Source: Dryocosmus kuriphilus (Eukaryota > Arthropoda > Insecta > Hymenoptera > Cynipidae). From it: a stretch of DNA of 64,000 nucleotides. Location: assembly GCA_038277395.1 (NCBI GenBank), contig CM076196.1, forward strand, positions 129,887,410 through 129,951,409, in the 5' to 3' direction. Positions 11,642 through 22,774 of the stretch are shown one piece after another. Each line of letters starts with the position of its first letter. The first letter of the stretch is position 1. Below the pieces are notes generated by a model, which ran no database searches, had not been told where the DNA came from, and worked only from the letters and a program-made list of their open reading frames with translations. Both the position numbers and the translations under genes were made by a program.

Positions 11642-12660
11642 CCCCATCTCTCTTTCTCCTATGCCACGTGTCAAGAGGATATGATATAGTAATTATGTGA
11701 CAAGAATTTGACAGCGCATGTGTAAGAGATGGAATGACGCATTACTAATTGATATAACTTATTGCTTCCGTGATGCGTTAAAATAAAATTTAAAAGTAGG
11801 CCACGAGTCTAATAAGATTAAAAAGGAATGTTTGTTCTATAAAACATAGGGAGACTTATTGAGGAATTTATGTCATTAAAAATATCCGATTTCTGTAACG
11901 CATATAGTTATGGAATGTGTTTATATATAAGCTAATCGAAATGATTTATTACTTCCCTAATGTGTTATGGTAAAAGTTTATCACATAGACTACAAACGTA
12001 TCTGGACGTGTATAAATTGATTATAAAGAAACATCATGAAAATATAATATAGTAATTATGTGACAAGAATTTGACAGCGCATGTGTAAGAGATGAAATGA
12101 GGCATTACTAATTGATATAATTTATTGCTTCCTTAATGCTTTATAGTATTAATTTATCAAGAGCCTTATGCTTTCGTTCAATTCTGCGAAAAAATATGTT
12201 ATCAGCTTCCAACAAGCAAATATCAGGATTGGAACCGACAAGCGTGACAAAGAATATTCTCTCAATATATATCCAAATTAAACATTTCTTCACAGCAAGT
12301 ATGACACCAATATTGTAATATAATATGCCATGAAAAAGATAAGAGCGTTGACAGGATGGTGTGATGCATTAACTTATTTGAGTGTATATACATTTTGTTC
12401 CATGGGGATTTATAATAGACTAAAGAAGATTCTAGTAAAGCGTTTTACAAGTATCTCAAGCATATTGTTAATAATATGATTCTTGGGAAAAAGGGTTCAT
12501 GTCCATGCTAATTAAAAAATTAATTAAAAGAGCAATTGTACAGTTGAAAATATGCAGAAATAATTAAATCTTTTCTGAATATTTGAAAATATTTTCAAGA
12601 ATTTTCAGAATTACATGTATCTGTTTCGTTTTACTCCTCATATGAATAAACTAAAAAGCT
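11445..12660. repeat. Left outer inverted repeat with internal ~360-bp tandem units
   Basis: Inverse partner of 20160-21797. It contains a (CT)n run at about 11610-11640 and two tandem copies of a unit holding GACAAGAATTTGACAGCGCA (11699 and 12059). The right arm holds three copies of that unit (near 20.73, 21.11 and 21.54 kb), so the copy number differs between arms. Confidence 0.85.
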
Positions 12661-14720
12661 AGTATTACTGTACCACCATGAAAGAATATTCTCTCAATAT
12701 ATATCCAGATTAAACATTTTTCATAGCAAGTATGACGCCAATATTGTAATTTAATATGCTATGAAGAAGATAAGAGCGTTGAGTGGATGGTGTGATGCAT
12801 TAACTTATTTGAATGTATATACATTTTGTTCCATGGGAATTTATAATAGACTAAAGAAGACTCTGGTTAAGCGTTTTACAAGTATCTGAAACACATTTTG
12901 GAATTTGTAATGTTACTAATATGATTCTTGGGAAAAAAAGGGTTCATGTCTATGCTAAATAAAAAATTAATTAGAAGAGCAATTGTTCAGTTCAAAATAT
13001 GCAGAAATGATTTAAAGTCTTTCCTTGTCAAAGTAAAACGTAGCGCGTGCGTTTGACGGTCTTTGCTCTTATCTATAAATGGATTCTAGATACATATTAG
13101 ACATTTTATTCTTACAGAGTAATTTAACAAAACGTAAGTCTAATGTTTGTATGCTGAGGGTTCGATCGCACAAATCACATGAGGTCATGCATAGGCAGGA
13201 AATCCGATATTAAGTAAATTCCAAAACCTAAAGTTATTGATGAAATTTATGCTCTTATATTTTAGCCTACAAAAATATTTCCCAGAATTTTTCAGGGTTA
13301 CATTGATCTGTTTCGTTTTATTCCTCATATGAATAAAATAAAAAGCTAGTATTACTGTACCACAATGAAAGAATATTCTCTCAATATATATCCAGATTAA
13401 ACATTTTTCATAGCAAGTATGAGACCAATATTGTAATATAATAAGCTGTGAAAAAAGATAAGAGCGTTGAGTAGATGGTCTGATGCGTTATCTTATTTGA
13501 AAGTATATATATATTTTATTCATGGGAATTTATAAAAGACTAAAGAAGATTCTGGTAAAGCGTTTTACAAGTATCTCAATAATATATTAAAATTTTGTAA
13601 TGTTAATAATATGATTCTTGTGAAAAAAGGGTTCATGTTCATGCTAAATAAAAAGTTAATTAAAAGAGTAATTGTACAGTTGAAAATATGCAGAAATAAT
13701 TTAAAGTCTTTCCTTTCAAGGAAAAGCACTTCTTTATTTTCACAAGACAAACTACTACAATATAATTTTATTAAATAATTGTTGAAAATCATCTTTTAGT
13801 AAAGATCAAAGGGTGAACACTAAGGAATTAATAAAGAGATAAAGTTAGATGAGTGAAGTACAGCTATGACATTTTTGAACAATTTATTTGCATATAAATT
13901 TTAAGCCTAACTAATGTTAGACTTACATTTTTGACCAATGTGTATCAAATGACATAAAATTCTGAGAAATTGCACAAACAATAGTATCAGGTTACATGGA
14001 ATTCTTGAGATATGACGTCATGTTACATATTTTCATGCAAGTTTAAACAGGATTTACCCCCACTTTCCAGAAATTTAACATCAACAATGGTATCAAGTTA
14101 CATAGAATTCTGATATGTTTGAAAATCCATTCGTTGATCGCTACAATAATATACCAGGTAAAACTATACTATAATATACTATATGGTGCAGCAGCTGAAA
14201 GAGTTATTAAATCAAACATTTTCATCTGCACTTTGGTTTTCAGTATGATTCAGAGCGATTTTATTAATCTAATTCTTATTATACTATTATACTTTTCGTT
14301 TTACTCGCCATATCAATAAACTAAAAAGCTAGTATTACTTTACCACGAGGAAAGAATATTCTCTCAATATATATCCAAATTAAACATTTTTCATAGCAAG
14401 TATGATGCCAATATTGTAATATAATATGCTGTGAAAAGGATAAAAGCGTTAAGTAGACAGTATGATGCATTAACTTATTTGAATTTATATACATTTTGTT
14501 CCATGGGAATTTATAATAGACTAAAGAAGACTCTGGTTAAGCGTTTTAGAAGTATCTGAAACAGGTTTTGGAATTTGTAATGTTACTAATATGATTCTTG
14601 GGGAAAAAAGGGTTCATGTCCATGCTAAATGAAAAATTAATTAGAAGAGAAATTGTACAGTTCAAAATATGCAGAATACCATACTATACTATACTATATA
14701 CTGCAATGGGTGAAGGAGTT
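12217..14720. repeat. Four diverged repeats in the left arm
   Basis: A block starting AGAATATTCTCTCAATATAT and running to a TATGCAGAA phrase about 330 bp later recurs at about 12.25, 12.68, 13.37 and 14.35 kb. Only the first has a partner in the right arm. The blocks carry no conserved open frame; 14598-14801 is open by chance. Confidence 0.8.
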
Positions 14721-15049
14721 ATATTAAATCTAAACATTTTAATCTGCACTTTGGTTTCTACTATGATGATGATTTGGTGTCAGTTGAGCAAGCTTCATTA
14801 AAGGACTCATACTTCCCATTTTAATTCCAAACTCTACATTTATTATATTGAAGGAACTCAACCCGTACACCAATCAACGTTTTTAATGAAGCAGTTTCAA
14901 CAAATGAACGAGTTTATAGTTGGAACTATTGCAGAAGATTTGTGTGTTTAAAAAGGTGCAATACGCAGTGTGAAAAAAAAATGTTGCAATATAAGACAAA
15001 ATTATGACAAAACTAAAGAAAAATGCTGTTTATAAATGTTATAAATGTT

Positions 15050-15860
15050 ATAAATGTTTATAAATATTTACTGAGGAGGAGGAGGAAGAGGAGGACTTTA
15101 TAAATAAGTAAAATACTCAAAATTTTGCAATCAACCATTACAAGCCTTAGACTGTCAGTTAGAAACTCTAAAAGTGAGATGAGTCTCTTGAATTTTTATA
15201 ATAACCAAAATGAGTGCTAGTGAAAGAAATTAAAAAGTAGTTATGCATTTAAAATTATATTTCATAAATGAGTACTTATTGCACTTAAAAAGTACTTTAA
15301 ATTTAACTTATTAAAAGAACTGTACAATATTGAGTAATAGAAAAAACCATTTCATACTTAGTGCTATGCTGAGTCAAATCTTTAAATTTCGTTTACTGTA
15401 AATAATTCTGATATCTAATTTGACACATATCCTTTTCAAAATCGTTTTTATATTTAGAGAGGAGGGGTGAAGGAGGAGTGTGAGTAGGAGGCTGTAATTA
15501 AATAAAATACTCAAAATTTTGCAATCAACGATTACAAGCCTTAGACCGTCAGTTAGAAACTCTAAAACTTATAATCACCAAAAGGAGTGTGGGTGAAAGA
15601 AATTAGGTAGTACATATTACATTTCTTAAACAAGCACTTACTACACATAAGACCTCTTACATTTTTATAATAATCTAACTGAGTTCGGGTAAAAGAAATG
15701 AAGATATGGATATAAATTTAAAAATTATATTTCATAAACACATATTTACAATGTTTAAAGATCACTTAGAATTTAACTTATTAAAAACTATAATAGTATA
15801 GAGTAATAGAAACTTCTGTTGCATACTTAGTACCACATTGGGTCTATTTGATTTTTTTTT
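15050..15860. repeat. Two copies of a GGA-headed repeat
   Basis: At about 15065 and 15455 a GAGGAGGAGG tract is followed by ACTCAAAATTTTGCAATCAA and ~300 bp of similar AT-rich sequence. A third, more distant version follows the GGA tract at 16565. Confidence 0.7.
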
Positions 15861-15952
15861 TATGAATTAGTGAGATAAAACTTGTAATCACATATACTAC
15901 ATGTGTTAATTCTACTATTGGAAATAATAAACTAGCTTTTAAGCTATTAAAA

Positions 15953-16085
15953 TCAGCTACTAACAAATTATTTAATAATTCTATCCTCTCGTATTTCATT
16001 AATGATTGAAATTATTTCAATGCATTATTTCTGTTACCATCTGCTTGAGATTGTTAAAGGAGCCGAAATCGATCTACCAAATAAG
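15953..16085 (-). pseudogene. Decayed paralogue of the zinc-finger/acidic gene, C-terminal end (left arm)
   Basis: The minus strand ends in a frame reading IEIISIINEIRE...IIK then stop, which parallels the C-terminus LEIIAVINELREAGIIK of the gene at 18.34-18.99 kb, and about 25 codons upstream has DLFGR, parallel to DLVDR. Stops and frame changes lie between. It is mirrored at 19.85-19.97 kb in the right arm, so it was present before the inversion formed. The N-terminal finger is not recognisable. Confidence 0.65.
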
Positions 16086-16564
16086 TCAGCTACATAAACT
16101 TTATAATCCTCTGTAAGAAACATTGAAATAATCTTTAACACAACAGAGTAATATACTAAAAATCCAATTCACTTAGCTGAAACACTGCAATAATAGCATG
16201 CTTAGTGAAGTATTGATGATATTAAAATATGCTATTATCAATGGAAAAAGCATATGTTTCTTCAAGCAACATTGAACTCTAGTTAAAAAAAAATCTACTT
16301 CAAGAGATAACAAGGCAAACTAAATTAATAATGAATAGAGTGCACCACCATCAACCAAGTTGCTTTTCTTGTATAGTTATAAGCACGCTTCTTTTGTATT
16401 TTTTACTAGATGTGAGCTTTGTCTTCTAAATAGATTTCTAATATTGATTCCTGTACTAATTAGATGAAATGGTTGATTTCTTGTATACTGGTATAAGGAA
16501 TTTTTGCAATGATATTAACACTGAAATTAACCTCAATTAACTATTAAAAATATGTGACGAAAAT

Positions 16565-16622
16565 ATGGAGGAGTATGAGGAGGAGGTGGAGGAGGAGGAG
16601 GAGAAGGAGGAGGAGGAGGGGA
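16565..16622. repeat. (GGA)n tract, mirrored at 19.315-19.37 kb
   Basis: Purine tract of GGA triplets; its reverse complement lies at the matching place in the right arm. Confidence 0.9.
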
Positions 16623-16941
16623 GAATAACTATGTAGTTAAAACAAGTAATCACTGAAAAATGTTGTATTCAATTATTACACATCTTAAATCATATGTTAG
16701 AAGCTTCAAAAGATATGATGAGCCTCTCCTGCACTTAAAAACTAAAATTAAATCAAGTGGACGATGTAAAGAAGAAATACACATATATGTTGAAAATTAG
16801 ATTTATTTAACTTACTGCATTACAGTAAATTCTTAAATATAATTACAGGAAATTGTGAATCCAATAATTCCAATGTTAGTTCAACTATTAGGAACATTGA
16901 ACCAACAGTTGCTAAAGTGTCATCATTTAATAAAAGTATTA

Positions 16942-17611
16942 TCATTTAATAATACCAGCCGCTCTTAATTCATTAATGATTGAAATTATTTCGAGCAACT
17001 TATTTCTGCTTCCAGTTGATAGGGATTTTAAAAGTTGGCGCATTCGATCTACCAAATCATTCGGATCTTCCCAGTATTCTGAAAATCTTTCTTCTATTTC
17101 ATATTCAGAGGAAATGTCACTTTCATCATCATCATCATCATTAATATCACCCTCATCCTCATCTTCATTATTTTCCATCATCAGCAGCATCATTATTGAT
17201 TGTCATGGATGGTAAATCATCATATTGACCAAAACCTTCTCCTTCACCTTCATCTTCTGATTCTATTTTTCCCTTCTTTACATATGATTCCAATTCAGGT
17301 TTAACCCTCTGAGTAATGTCCACAAGTTTCTTTAATGGAGAAGACTATAGTTTGATTTCTTCTTGAATAGCAGGATCATCATTAGGTTTAAAATTTTTCG
17401 GCTTTCCATGAATTGTGTCACTAGTCTTTCTATTATGTTTATTGCTGTTTTGAATTATTCTTATAGCTTCAGGCACCTTTGCAACTTGGCGAAAGCCTCT
17501 CTCATCATCACCATACACACGACTCTTTGCTGTGCAAGAGTATTTTGCATGCCTTTTTAAATTATCGAGTTGTGAATAAACTCTTGAGCAATTTGGACAT
17601 GTGGAAGCCAT
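16942..17611 (-). pseudogene. Zinc-finger/acidic protein, left-arm copy, broken
   Basis: The ATG at 17611-17609 opens a frame with a C2HC finger (CPNC, twelve residues, H, four residues, C) at residues 5-26, then a basic/polar middle. A TAG follows EEIKL at about 17345; the other arm has a Tyr codon there. Further on, an extra A in a poly-A run near 17175 shifts the frame, after which a highly acidic segment (long Asp/Glu runs) and a C-terminal block ending NELRAAGIIK are readable to 16942. So this copy has an intact finger and a damaged second half. A DNA-binding or DNA-packaging protein of the element is a fair guess, but no function can be assigned. Confidence 0.75.
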
Positions 17612-17667
17612 TTTGTCACTGCCACAACACGAATGATAGTTCGGTCACTAGTGCTGAGTTTATATAC

Positions 17668-17757
17668 TGAGGGAGGAGGAGGAGGAGGAGAAATGGGTAT
17701 GATGAGGAGGAAGGTTATGAGTAGGAGGATGAGGAGGAGGAGGGGGAAGGGAGGATA
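17668..17757. repeat. (GGA)n tract upstream of the left gene copy
   Basis: Interrupted GGA/GAGG tract; partner CCT tract at 18262-18285 upstream of the right gene copy. Both sit 50-60 bp before the respective ATG, so they may be promoter-proximal. Confidence 0.85.
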
Positions 17758-17914
17758 TAAACGTAACCTCTAATATTGAAACAAAAGACTGGGTCATCAT
17801 ATTTTATTATGCAGATGGTGTCAGTATAACTGTGACAGTTCTGCAACTCAGTCTGTAAGACGAGAGAGTTTTCATACCATTTTTCCCTCTTCCACCTCTA
17901 AAATATTCCATGAA

Positions 17915-18105
17915 ATTTCAAAATTACAATTTGTGCAATCAAATCATACCATTTTCCCTTTTCCAGCTCTGAAAATGTTCCCTGAAATTTATTTTACCCT
18001 TTCCAGCTCATAAAATACCATTTTCCCTTTTCCAGCTCTGAAAATGTTCCCTGAAATTTATTCTACCCTTTCCAGCTCATAAAACGGAGGAAGACGAGCT
18101 GGATG
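17915..18105. repeat. Palindrome centre with a ~75-bp tandem repeat
   Basis: The inverse match of the arms ends near 17915 and 18105. The spacer holds two adjoining copies of a ~75-bp unit starting ATACCATTTTCCCTTTTCCA (17948 and 18018 or thereabouts). Confidence 0.8.
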
Positions 18106-18343
18106 AGGACCAGTGGAAGAGGGAAAAATGGTATGAAAGCTCTCTCGTTTTACAGACTGAGTTGCAGAACTCTCACAGATATACTGACACCATCTGCATA
18201 ATAAAATATGATGACGCAGTCTTTTGTTTCAATATTAGGGGTTATGTTTATATCCTCCCTTCCCCCTCCTCCTCCTCCTCCTCCTCAGTATATAAACTCA
18301 ACACTAGTGACCGAACTGTCATTCGTGTTGTGGCAGTGACAAA

Positions 18344-18990
18344 ATGGCTTCCACATGTCCAAATTGCTCAAGAGTTTATTCACGACCCGATAATTTAAAA
18401 AGGCATGCAAAATACTCTTGCACAGCAAAGAATCGTGTGCATGATGATGATGAGAGGTGCCTGAAGCTATAAGAATAATTCAAAACAGCAATAAACATAA
18501 TAGAAAGACTAGCGACATAATTCATGGAAAGCAGAAAAATTTTAAACCTAATGATGATCCTGCTATTCAAGAAGAAATCAAACTCTATTCTTCTCCATTA
18601 AAGAAACTTGTGGAAATTACTCAGAGGATTAAACCTGAATTGGAATCATATGTTAAGAAGCGAAAAATAGAATCAGAAGATGAAGGTGAAGGAGAAGATT
18701 TTGGTCAATATGATGACTTACCATCCATGACAACCAATAATGATGCTGCTGATGATGGAAATAATGAAGATGAGGATGAGGGTGATATTAATGATGATGA
18801 TGATGATGAAAGTGACATTTCCTCTGAATATGAAATAGAAGAAAGATTTTCAGAATACTGGGAAGATCCGAATGATTTGGTAGATCGAATGCGCCAACTT
18901 TTACAAACCCAATCAACGGGAAGCAGAAATAAGTTGCTCGAAATAATTGCAGTCATTAATGAATTAAGAGAGGCTGGTATTATTAAATGA
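18344..18990 (+). pseudogene. Zinc-finger/acidic protein, right-arm copy, broken
   Basis: The ATG at 18344 opens the same C2HC finger (CPNC...H..C, residues 5-26), but relative to the left copy 22 bases are missing near 18455-18460, and the frame ends at TAA 18470-18472 after 42 residues. From 18457 to 18990 a second frame carries the whole downstream part: a basic middle, an acidic run (DEDEGDINDDDDD), and a C-terminal helix-like block DLVDRMRQLL...NELREAGIIK. Damage is different from the left copy: here the second half is intact. The C-terminal block looks like a small family of repeat-associated insect proteins I cannot name with confidence. Confidence 0.75.
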
Positions 18991-19312
18991 TAATATTTTT
19001 ATTAAATGATGTAAACACTTTAGCAACTGTTGGTTCAATATTCCTAATAGTTGAACTAACATTGGAATTATTGGATTCACAATTTCCTCTAATTATAATT
19101 TAAGAATTTACTGTAATACAGTAAGTTAAATAAATCTAATTTTCAACATATATGTGTATTTCTTCTTTAAATCGCCCACTTGATTTAATTTTAGTTTTTA
19201 AGTGCAGAAGAGGCTCATCATATCTTTTGAAGCTTCTAACATATGATTTAAGATGTGTAATAATTGAATACAACATTTTTCAGTGATTACTTATTTTTAA
19301 CTACATAATTAT

Positions 19313-19372
19313 TCTCCCCTCCTCCTCCTCCTTCTCCTCCTCCTCCTCCACCTCCTCCTCATACTCCTCCAT
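19313..19372. repeat. (TCC)n tract, mirror of 16.565-16.62 kb
   Basis: Pyrimidine tract of CTCCTC units at the mirrored location in the right arm. Confidence 0.9.
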
Positions 19373-19849
19373 ATTTTCGTCACATATTTTTAATAGTTAA
19401 TTGAGGTTAATTTCAGTTTTAATATCATTGAAAAAATTCCTTATACCAGTATACAAGAAATCAACCATTTCATCTAATTAGTACAGGAATCAATATTAGA
19501 AATCTATTTAGAAGACAAAGCTCACATCTAGTAAAAAATATAAAAGAAGCGTGCTTATAACTATACAAGAAAAGCAACTTGGTTGATGGTGGTGCACTCT
19601 ATTCATTATTAATTTAGTTTGCCTTGTTATCTCTTGAAGTAGATTTTTTTTAACTAGAGTTCAATGTTGCTTGAAGAAACATATGCTTTTTCCATTGATA
19701 ATAGCATATTTTAATATCATCAATACTTCACTAAGCATGCTATTATTGCAGTGTTTCAGCTAAGTGAATTGGATTTTTAGTATATTACTCTGTTGTGTTA
19801 AAGATTATTTCAATGTTTCTTACAGAGGATTATAAAGTTTATGTAGCTG

Positions 19850-19970
19850 ACTTATTTGGTAGATCGATTTCGGTTCCTTTAACAATCTCAAGCAGATGGT
19901 AACAGAAAGAATGCATTGAACTAATTTCAATCATTAATGAAATAAGAGAGGCTAGAATTATTAAATAATT
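19850..19970 (+). pseudogene. Decayed paralogue, C-terminal end (right arm)
   Basis: Plus-strand mirror of 15953-16085: the frame ends IELISIINEIREARIIK then stop, with DLFGR upstream and stops between. It confirms that each arm carries a second, older gene copy about 1 kb downstream of the better one. Confidence 0.65.
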
Positions 19971-20069
19971 TGTTAGTAGCTGATTTTAATAGCTTAAAAG
20001 CTAGTTTATTATTTCCAATAGTAGAATTAACACATGTAGTATATGTGATTACAAGTTTTATCTCACTAA

Positions 20070-20165
20070 TTCATAAAATATATAAAAATATAAATAAAAA
20101 TATAAAAAAAAAAAAATATAATAAATATATATATATATAATATAAAATAAAAATATAAAAATATT
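20070..20165. repeat. AT-simple stretch at the arm deletion point
   Basis: A run of TATAAAA/TATATA repeats sits exactly where the right arm lacks the ~3.2 kb present in the left arm. Confidence 0.8.
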
Positions 20166-21797
20166 CATATGAGGAGTAAAACGAAACAGATACATGTAAT
20201 TCTGAAAATTCTTGAAAATATTTTCAAATATTTAGAAAAGATTTAATTATTTCTGCATATTTTCAACTGTACAATTGCTCTTTTAATTAATTTTTTAATT
20301 AGCACGGACATGAACCCTTTTTCCCAAGAATCATATTATTAACAATATGCTTGAGATACTTGTAAAACGCTTTACTAGAATCTTCTTTAGTCTATTATAA
20401 ATCCCCATGGAACAAAATGTATATACACTCAAATAAGTTAATGCATCACACCATCCAGTCAACGCTCTTATCTTTTTCATAGCATATTATATTACAATAT
20501 TGGTGTCATACTTGCTGTGAAGAAATGTTTAATTTGGATATATATTGAGAGAATATTCTTTGTCACGCTTGTCGGTTCGAATCCTGATATTTGCTTGTTG
20601 GAAGCTGATAACATATTTTTTCGCAGAATTGAACGAAAGCATAAGCCTCTTGATAAATTTTTACTATAACGCATTAAGGAAGCAATAAATTATATCAATT
20701 AGTAATTCCTCATTTCATCTCTTACACATGCGCTGTCAAATTCTTGTCACATAATTACTATATTATATTTTCATGATACGTTTTATAGAACAAACGGTTC
20801 CTTTATAATCAATTTATATACGTCCAGATACGTTTGTAGTCTATGTGATAAACTTTTACCATAACACATTAGGGAAGTAATAAATCATGTCGATTAGCTT
20901 ATATATAAACACATTCCATAACTATATGCGTTACAGAAATCGGATATTTTTAATGACATAAATTCCTCAATAAGTCTCCCTATGTTTTATAGAACAAACA
21001 TTCCTTTTTAATCTTATTAGACTCGTGACCTACTTTTAAATTTGATTTTAACGCATCACGGAAGCAATAAATTATATCAATTAGTAATGCCTCATTCCAT
21101 CTCTTACACATGCGCTGTCAAATTCTTGTCACATAATTACTGTATTATATTTTCATGATAGGTTTTATAGAACAAAGGGTTTCTTTATAATCAAGTTAGA
21201 CACGTTTAGGCAAGTTTGTAGTCTACACGATAAACACATTCCATAATTCATAGAAGATGACGTAATTTCTAAGAACTGACAAATTTCTTGGAAAAATATA
21301 TTAGGGAAGTAATACATCATGTCGATTAGCTTATATATAAACACATTCCATAACTATATGCGTTACAGAAATCGGATATTTTTAATGACATAAATTCCTC
21401 AATAAGTCTCCCTATGTTTTATAGAACAAACATTCCTTCTTAATCTTATTAGACTCGTGGCCTACTTTTAAATTTTATTTTAACGCATTACGGAAGCAAT
21501 AAATTATATCAATTAGTAATGCCTCATTCCATCTCTTACACGTGCGCTGTCAAATTCTTGTCACATAATTACTATATCATATCCTCTTGACACGTGGCAT
21601 AGGAGAAAGAGAGATGGGGGTAGAGAGAGAGATTTGTTTATGCAAAATTCATGTTTAACAATCGCGTATTATTTAATTACTGACGTCGCACCGGCTAGAT
21701 GCTTAGCGCGGACATGAACCGCTTTAGCTCTCGATGTCCGTAAATATCGGTAACAGGAATCTGGGCTTGGAACCCGCCCTGCTCATCTACTGGCATG
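20160..21797. repeat. Right outer inverted repeat
   Basis: Reverse complement of 11445-12660 with three rather than two ~360-400-bp tandem units. The frame at 20492-20674 is the mirror of 12136-12318 and has no domain. Confidence 0.85.
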
Positions 21798-22099
21798 GAA
21801 AATATTTCTATTGCCGAGAGGGGGGGGTGAGGATGAAAGGCCACCTTGCACGTGAAGATACGTCCGCGCGCAGGTCTTTTTTTACTCTCTTTCTCGTGTG
21901 CACGCGCTCTCTCCTTTTCTCTTGTTCTATCATAGATATATATATTTTGTCCTTATTTTAAACAAGAATCATTCGCATACTAGCTCCCATTATGTAGCGT
22001 ACCTAGCACTCAGGGTGCTGATTCACCAGTTTCCAGAATGCTCGGCTCACGAGTCTCTGAGCTATAGCAAAGTTTTTCATAAAATACATTCAAAATTTT
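21798..22099. other. Spacer between palindrome and Penelope-like element
   Basis: No gene supported. Frames at 21734-22104 are short and lack domains. Confidence 0.4.
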
Positions 22100-22548
22100 G
22101 TTAAGTTAAAAGGCTCGTAACAGGGATAAACCCGGATTTTGGTTACCAATATTACAATTTCGTCTGTGTACCGTGACTCAAGTTTTAAGCTTTCTACACG
22201 TTTCTCCAATATAAATTTTATCACAAAATATACATTTAATGAGATATACAACATAAGACAGATTTTGAACACGATATCGATCTTTCTTATTAGAATAAAG
22301 ATTTTCTAATTTATTTTTATTTTTAAATAAACATTAATGTTGTATTTCTTTAAAAGAGGTCTAATTTTTTCAGAAAAATTTGAATTTAAGGTAAAGAGAT
22401 TGATTTATCATGTTCTTTATGCTTATTTATCCATTTATGTCTTTTTTCCTTTTCGTTTGACAATATTATATATTTTATTAATTCTTTCTGCAACTACAAA
22501 ATTAACAAAGGTCGTGGGTAGTCATTCTTAAAAAAAATTTCTTTAATA
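22100..22548 (-). pseudogene. Penelope-like element, 3' part with GIY-YIG endonuclease
   Basis: On the minus strand, in several frames, there is a conserved RT-to-endonuclease linker (about 22300-22400) and then a GIY-YIG-type domain near 22140-22280: YVVYLIKC, C.IYIGET, RKLKT. The CxxC between and the YIGET box are typical of the endonuclease of Penelope-like elements, which nicks target DNA for reverse transcription. A TGA follows RKLKT where an Arg codon would be expected. The RT half lies beyond the errantivirus at 30574-31200; joining points fit a clean insertion with no loss of sequence. Confidence 0.8.
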
Positions 22549-22552
22549 CAGG
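22549..22552. repeat. Target site duplication, left (cagg)
   Basis: CAGG directly before the left LTR; the same four bases follow the right LTR at 30574-30577. Confidence 0.85.
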
Positions 22553-22739
22553 TGTTACACTGAAAAATACACTGGGTACTTTTTAAAAAGGCGTGATATC
22601 TCTGAAGAGATATCACTGGTCTTTATTCACACGTGCGTACAATAGCTAGACAAAATTAGAACTGCTGTTGTGGGCCTAATGCCCCCTATATATACGTGTT
22701 GCTTATCTAAATTGGCTGTAAGCCTGTGGCTATATTACA
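22553..22739 (-). repeat. 3' LTR
   Basis: 187 bp, starting TGTAATATAG in element orientation and ending GTGTAACA. On the minus strand it has a TATATATA box near 22687-22694, AATAAA at 22622-22627, and a perfect hairpin GTGATATCTC-4 nt-GAGATATCAC at 22593-22616 just after the AATAAA. Confidence 0.97.
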
Positions 22740-22740
22740 G

Positions 22741-22750
22741 CCCCCTTTTT
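22741..22750 (-). promoter_or_regulatory. Polypurine tract
   Basis: AAAAAGGGGG on the minus strand, one base before the 3' LTR; the expected place for plus-strand priming. Confidence 0.85.
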
Positions 22751-22774
22751 GGACTGTTTTTAGTCCCTAAAAAC

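Larger units (their letters stand above)
11445..21797. mobile_element. 10.3-kb near-palindromic element with duplicated zinc-finger gene
   Basis: The two ends are inverted copies: AGGGCGGGTTCTAAGCCC at about 11460 and its reverse complement (with one change) near 21766-21783, and inverse similarity continues inward through repeats, GGA tracts and two genes to a centre at about 17.92-18.10 kb. The left arm is ~6.5 kb and the right ~3.8 kb; a ~3.2-kb block of the left arm (12.66-15.85 kb) has no partner and is replaced on the right by an AT-simple stretch at 20.07-20.16 kb. No target duplication is obvious outside the ends. Whether this is a DNA transposon with giant inverted repeats, a virus-derived element or an inverted duplication of one element is open. 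Confidence 0.75.

Noticed and set aside
15065..17757. CRISPR-like or other spaced repeat array from the GGA tracts
   Set aside because: They are simple triplet repeats without unique spacers, in a eukaryotic context.
11445..21797. Polinton/Maverick element
   Set aside because: The ends start AGGG and are long inverted repeats, but no 6-bp duplication, DNA polymerase B, integrase, ATPase or capsid gene is visible, so the name is not justified.
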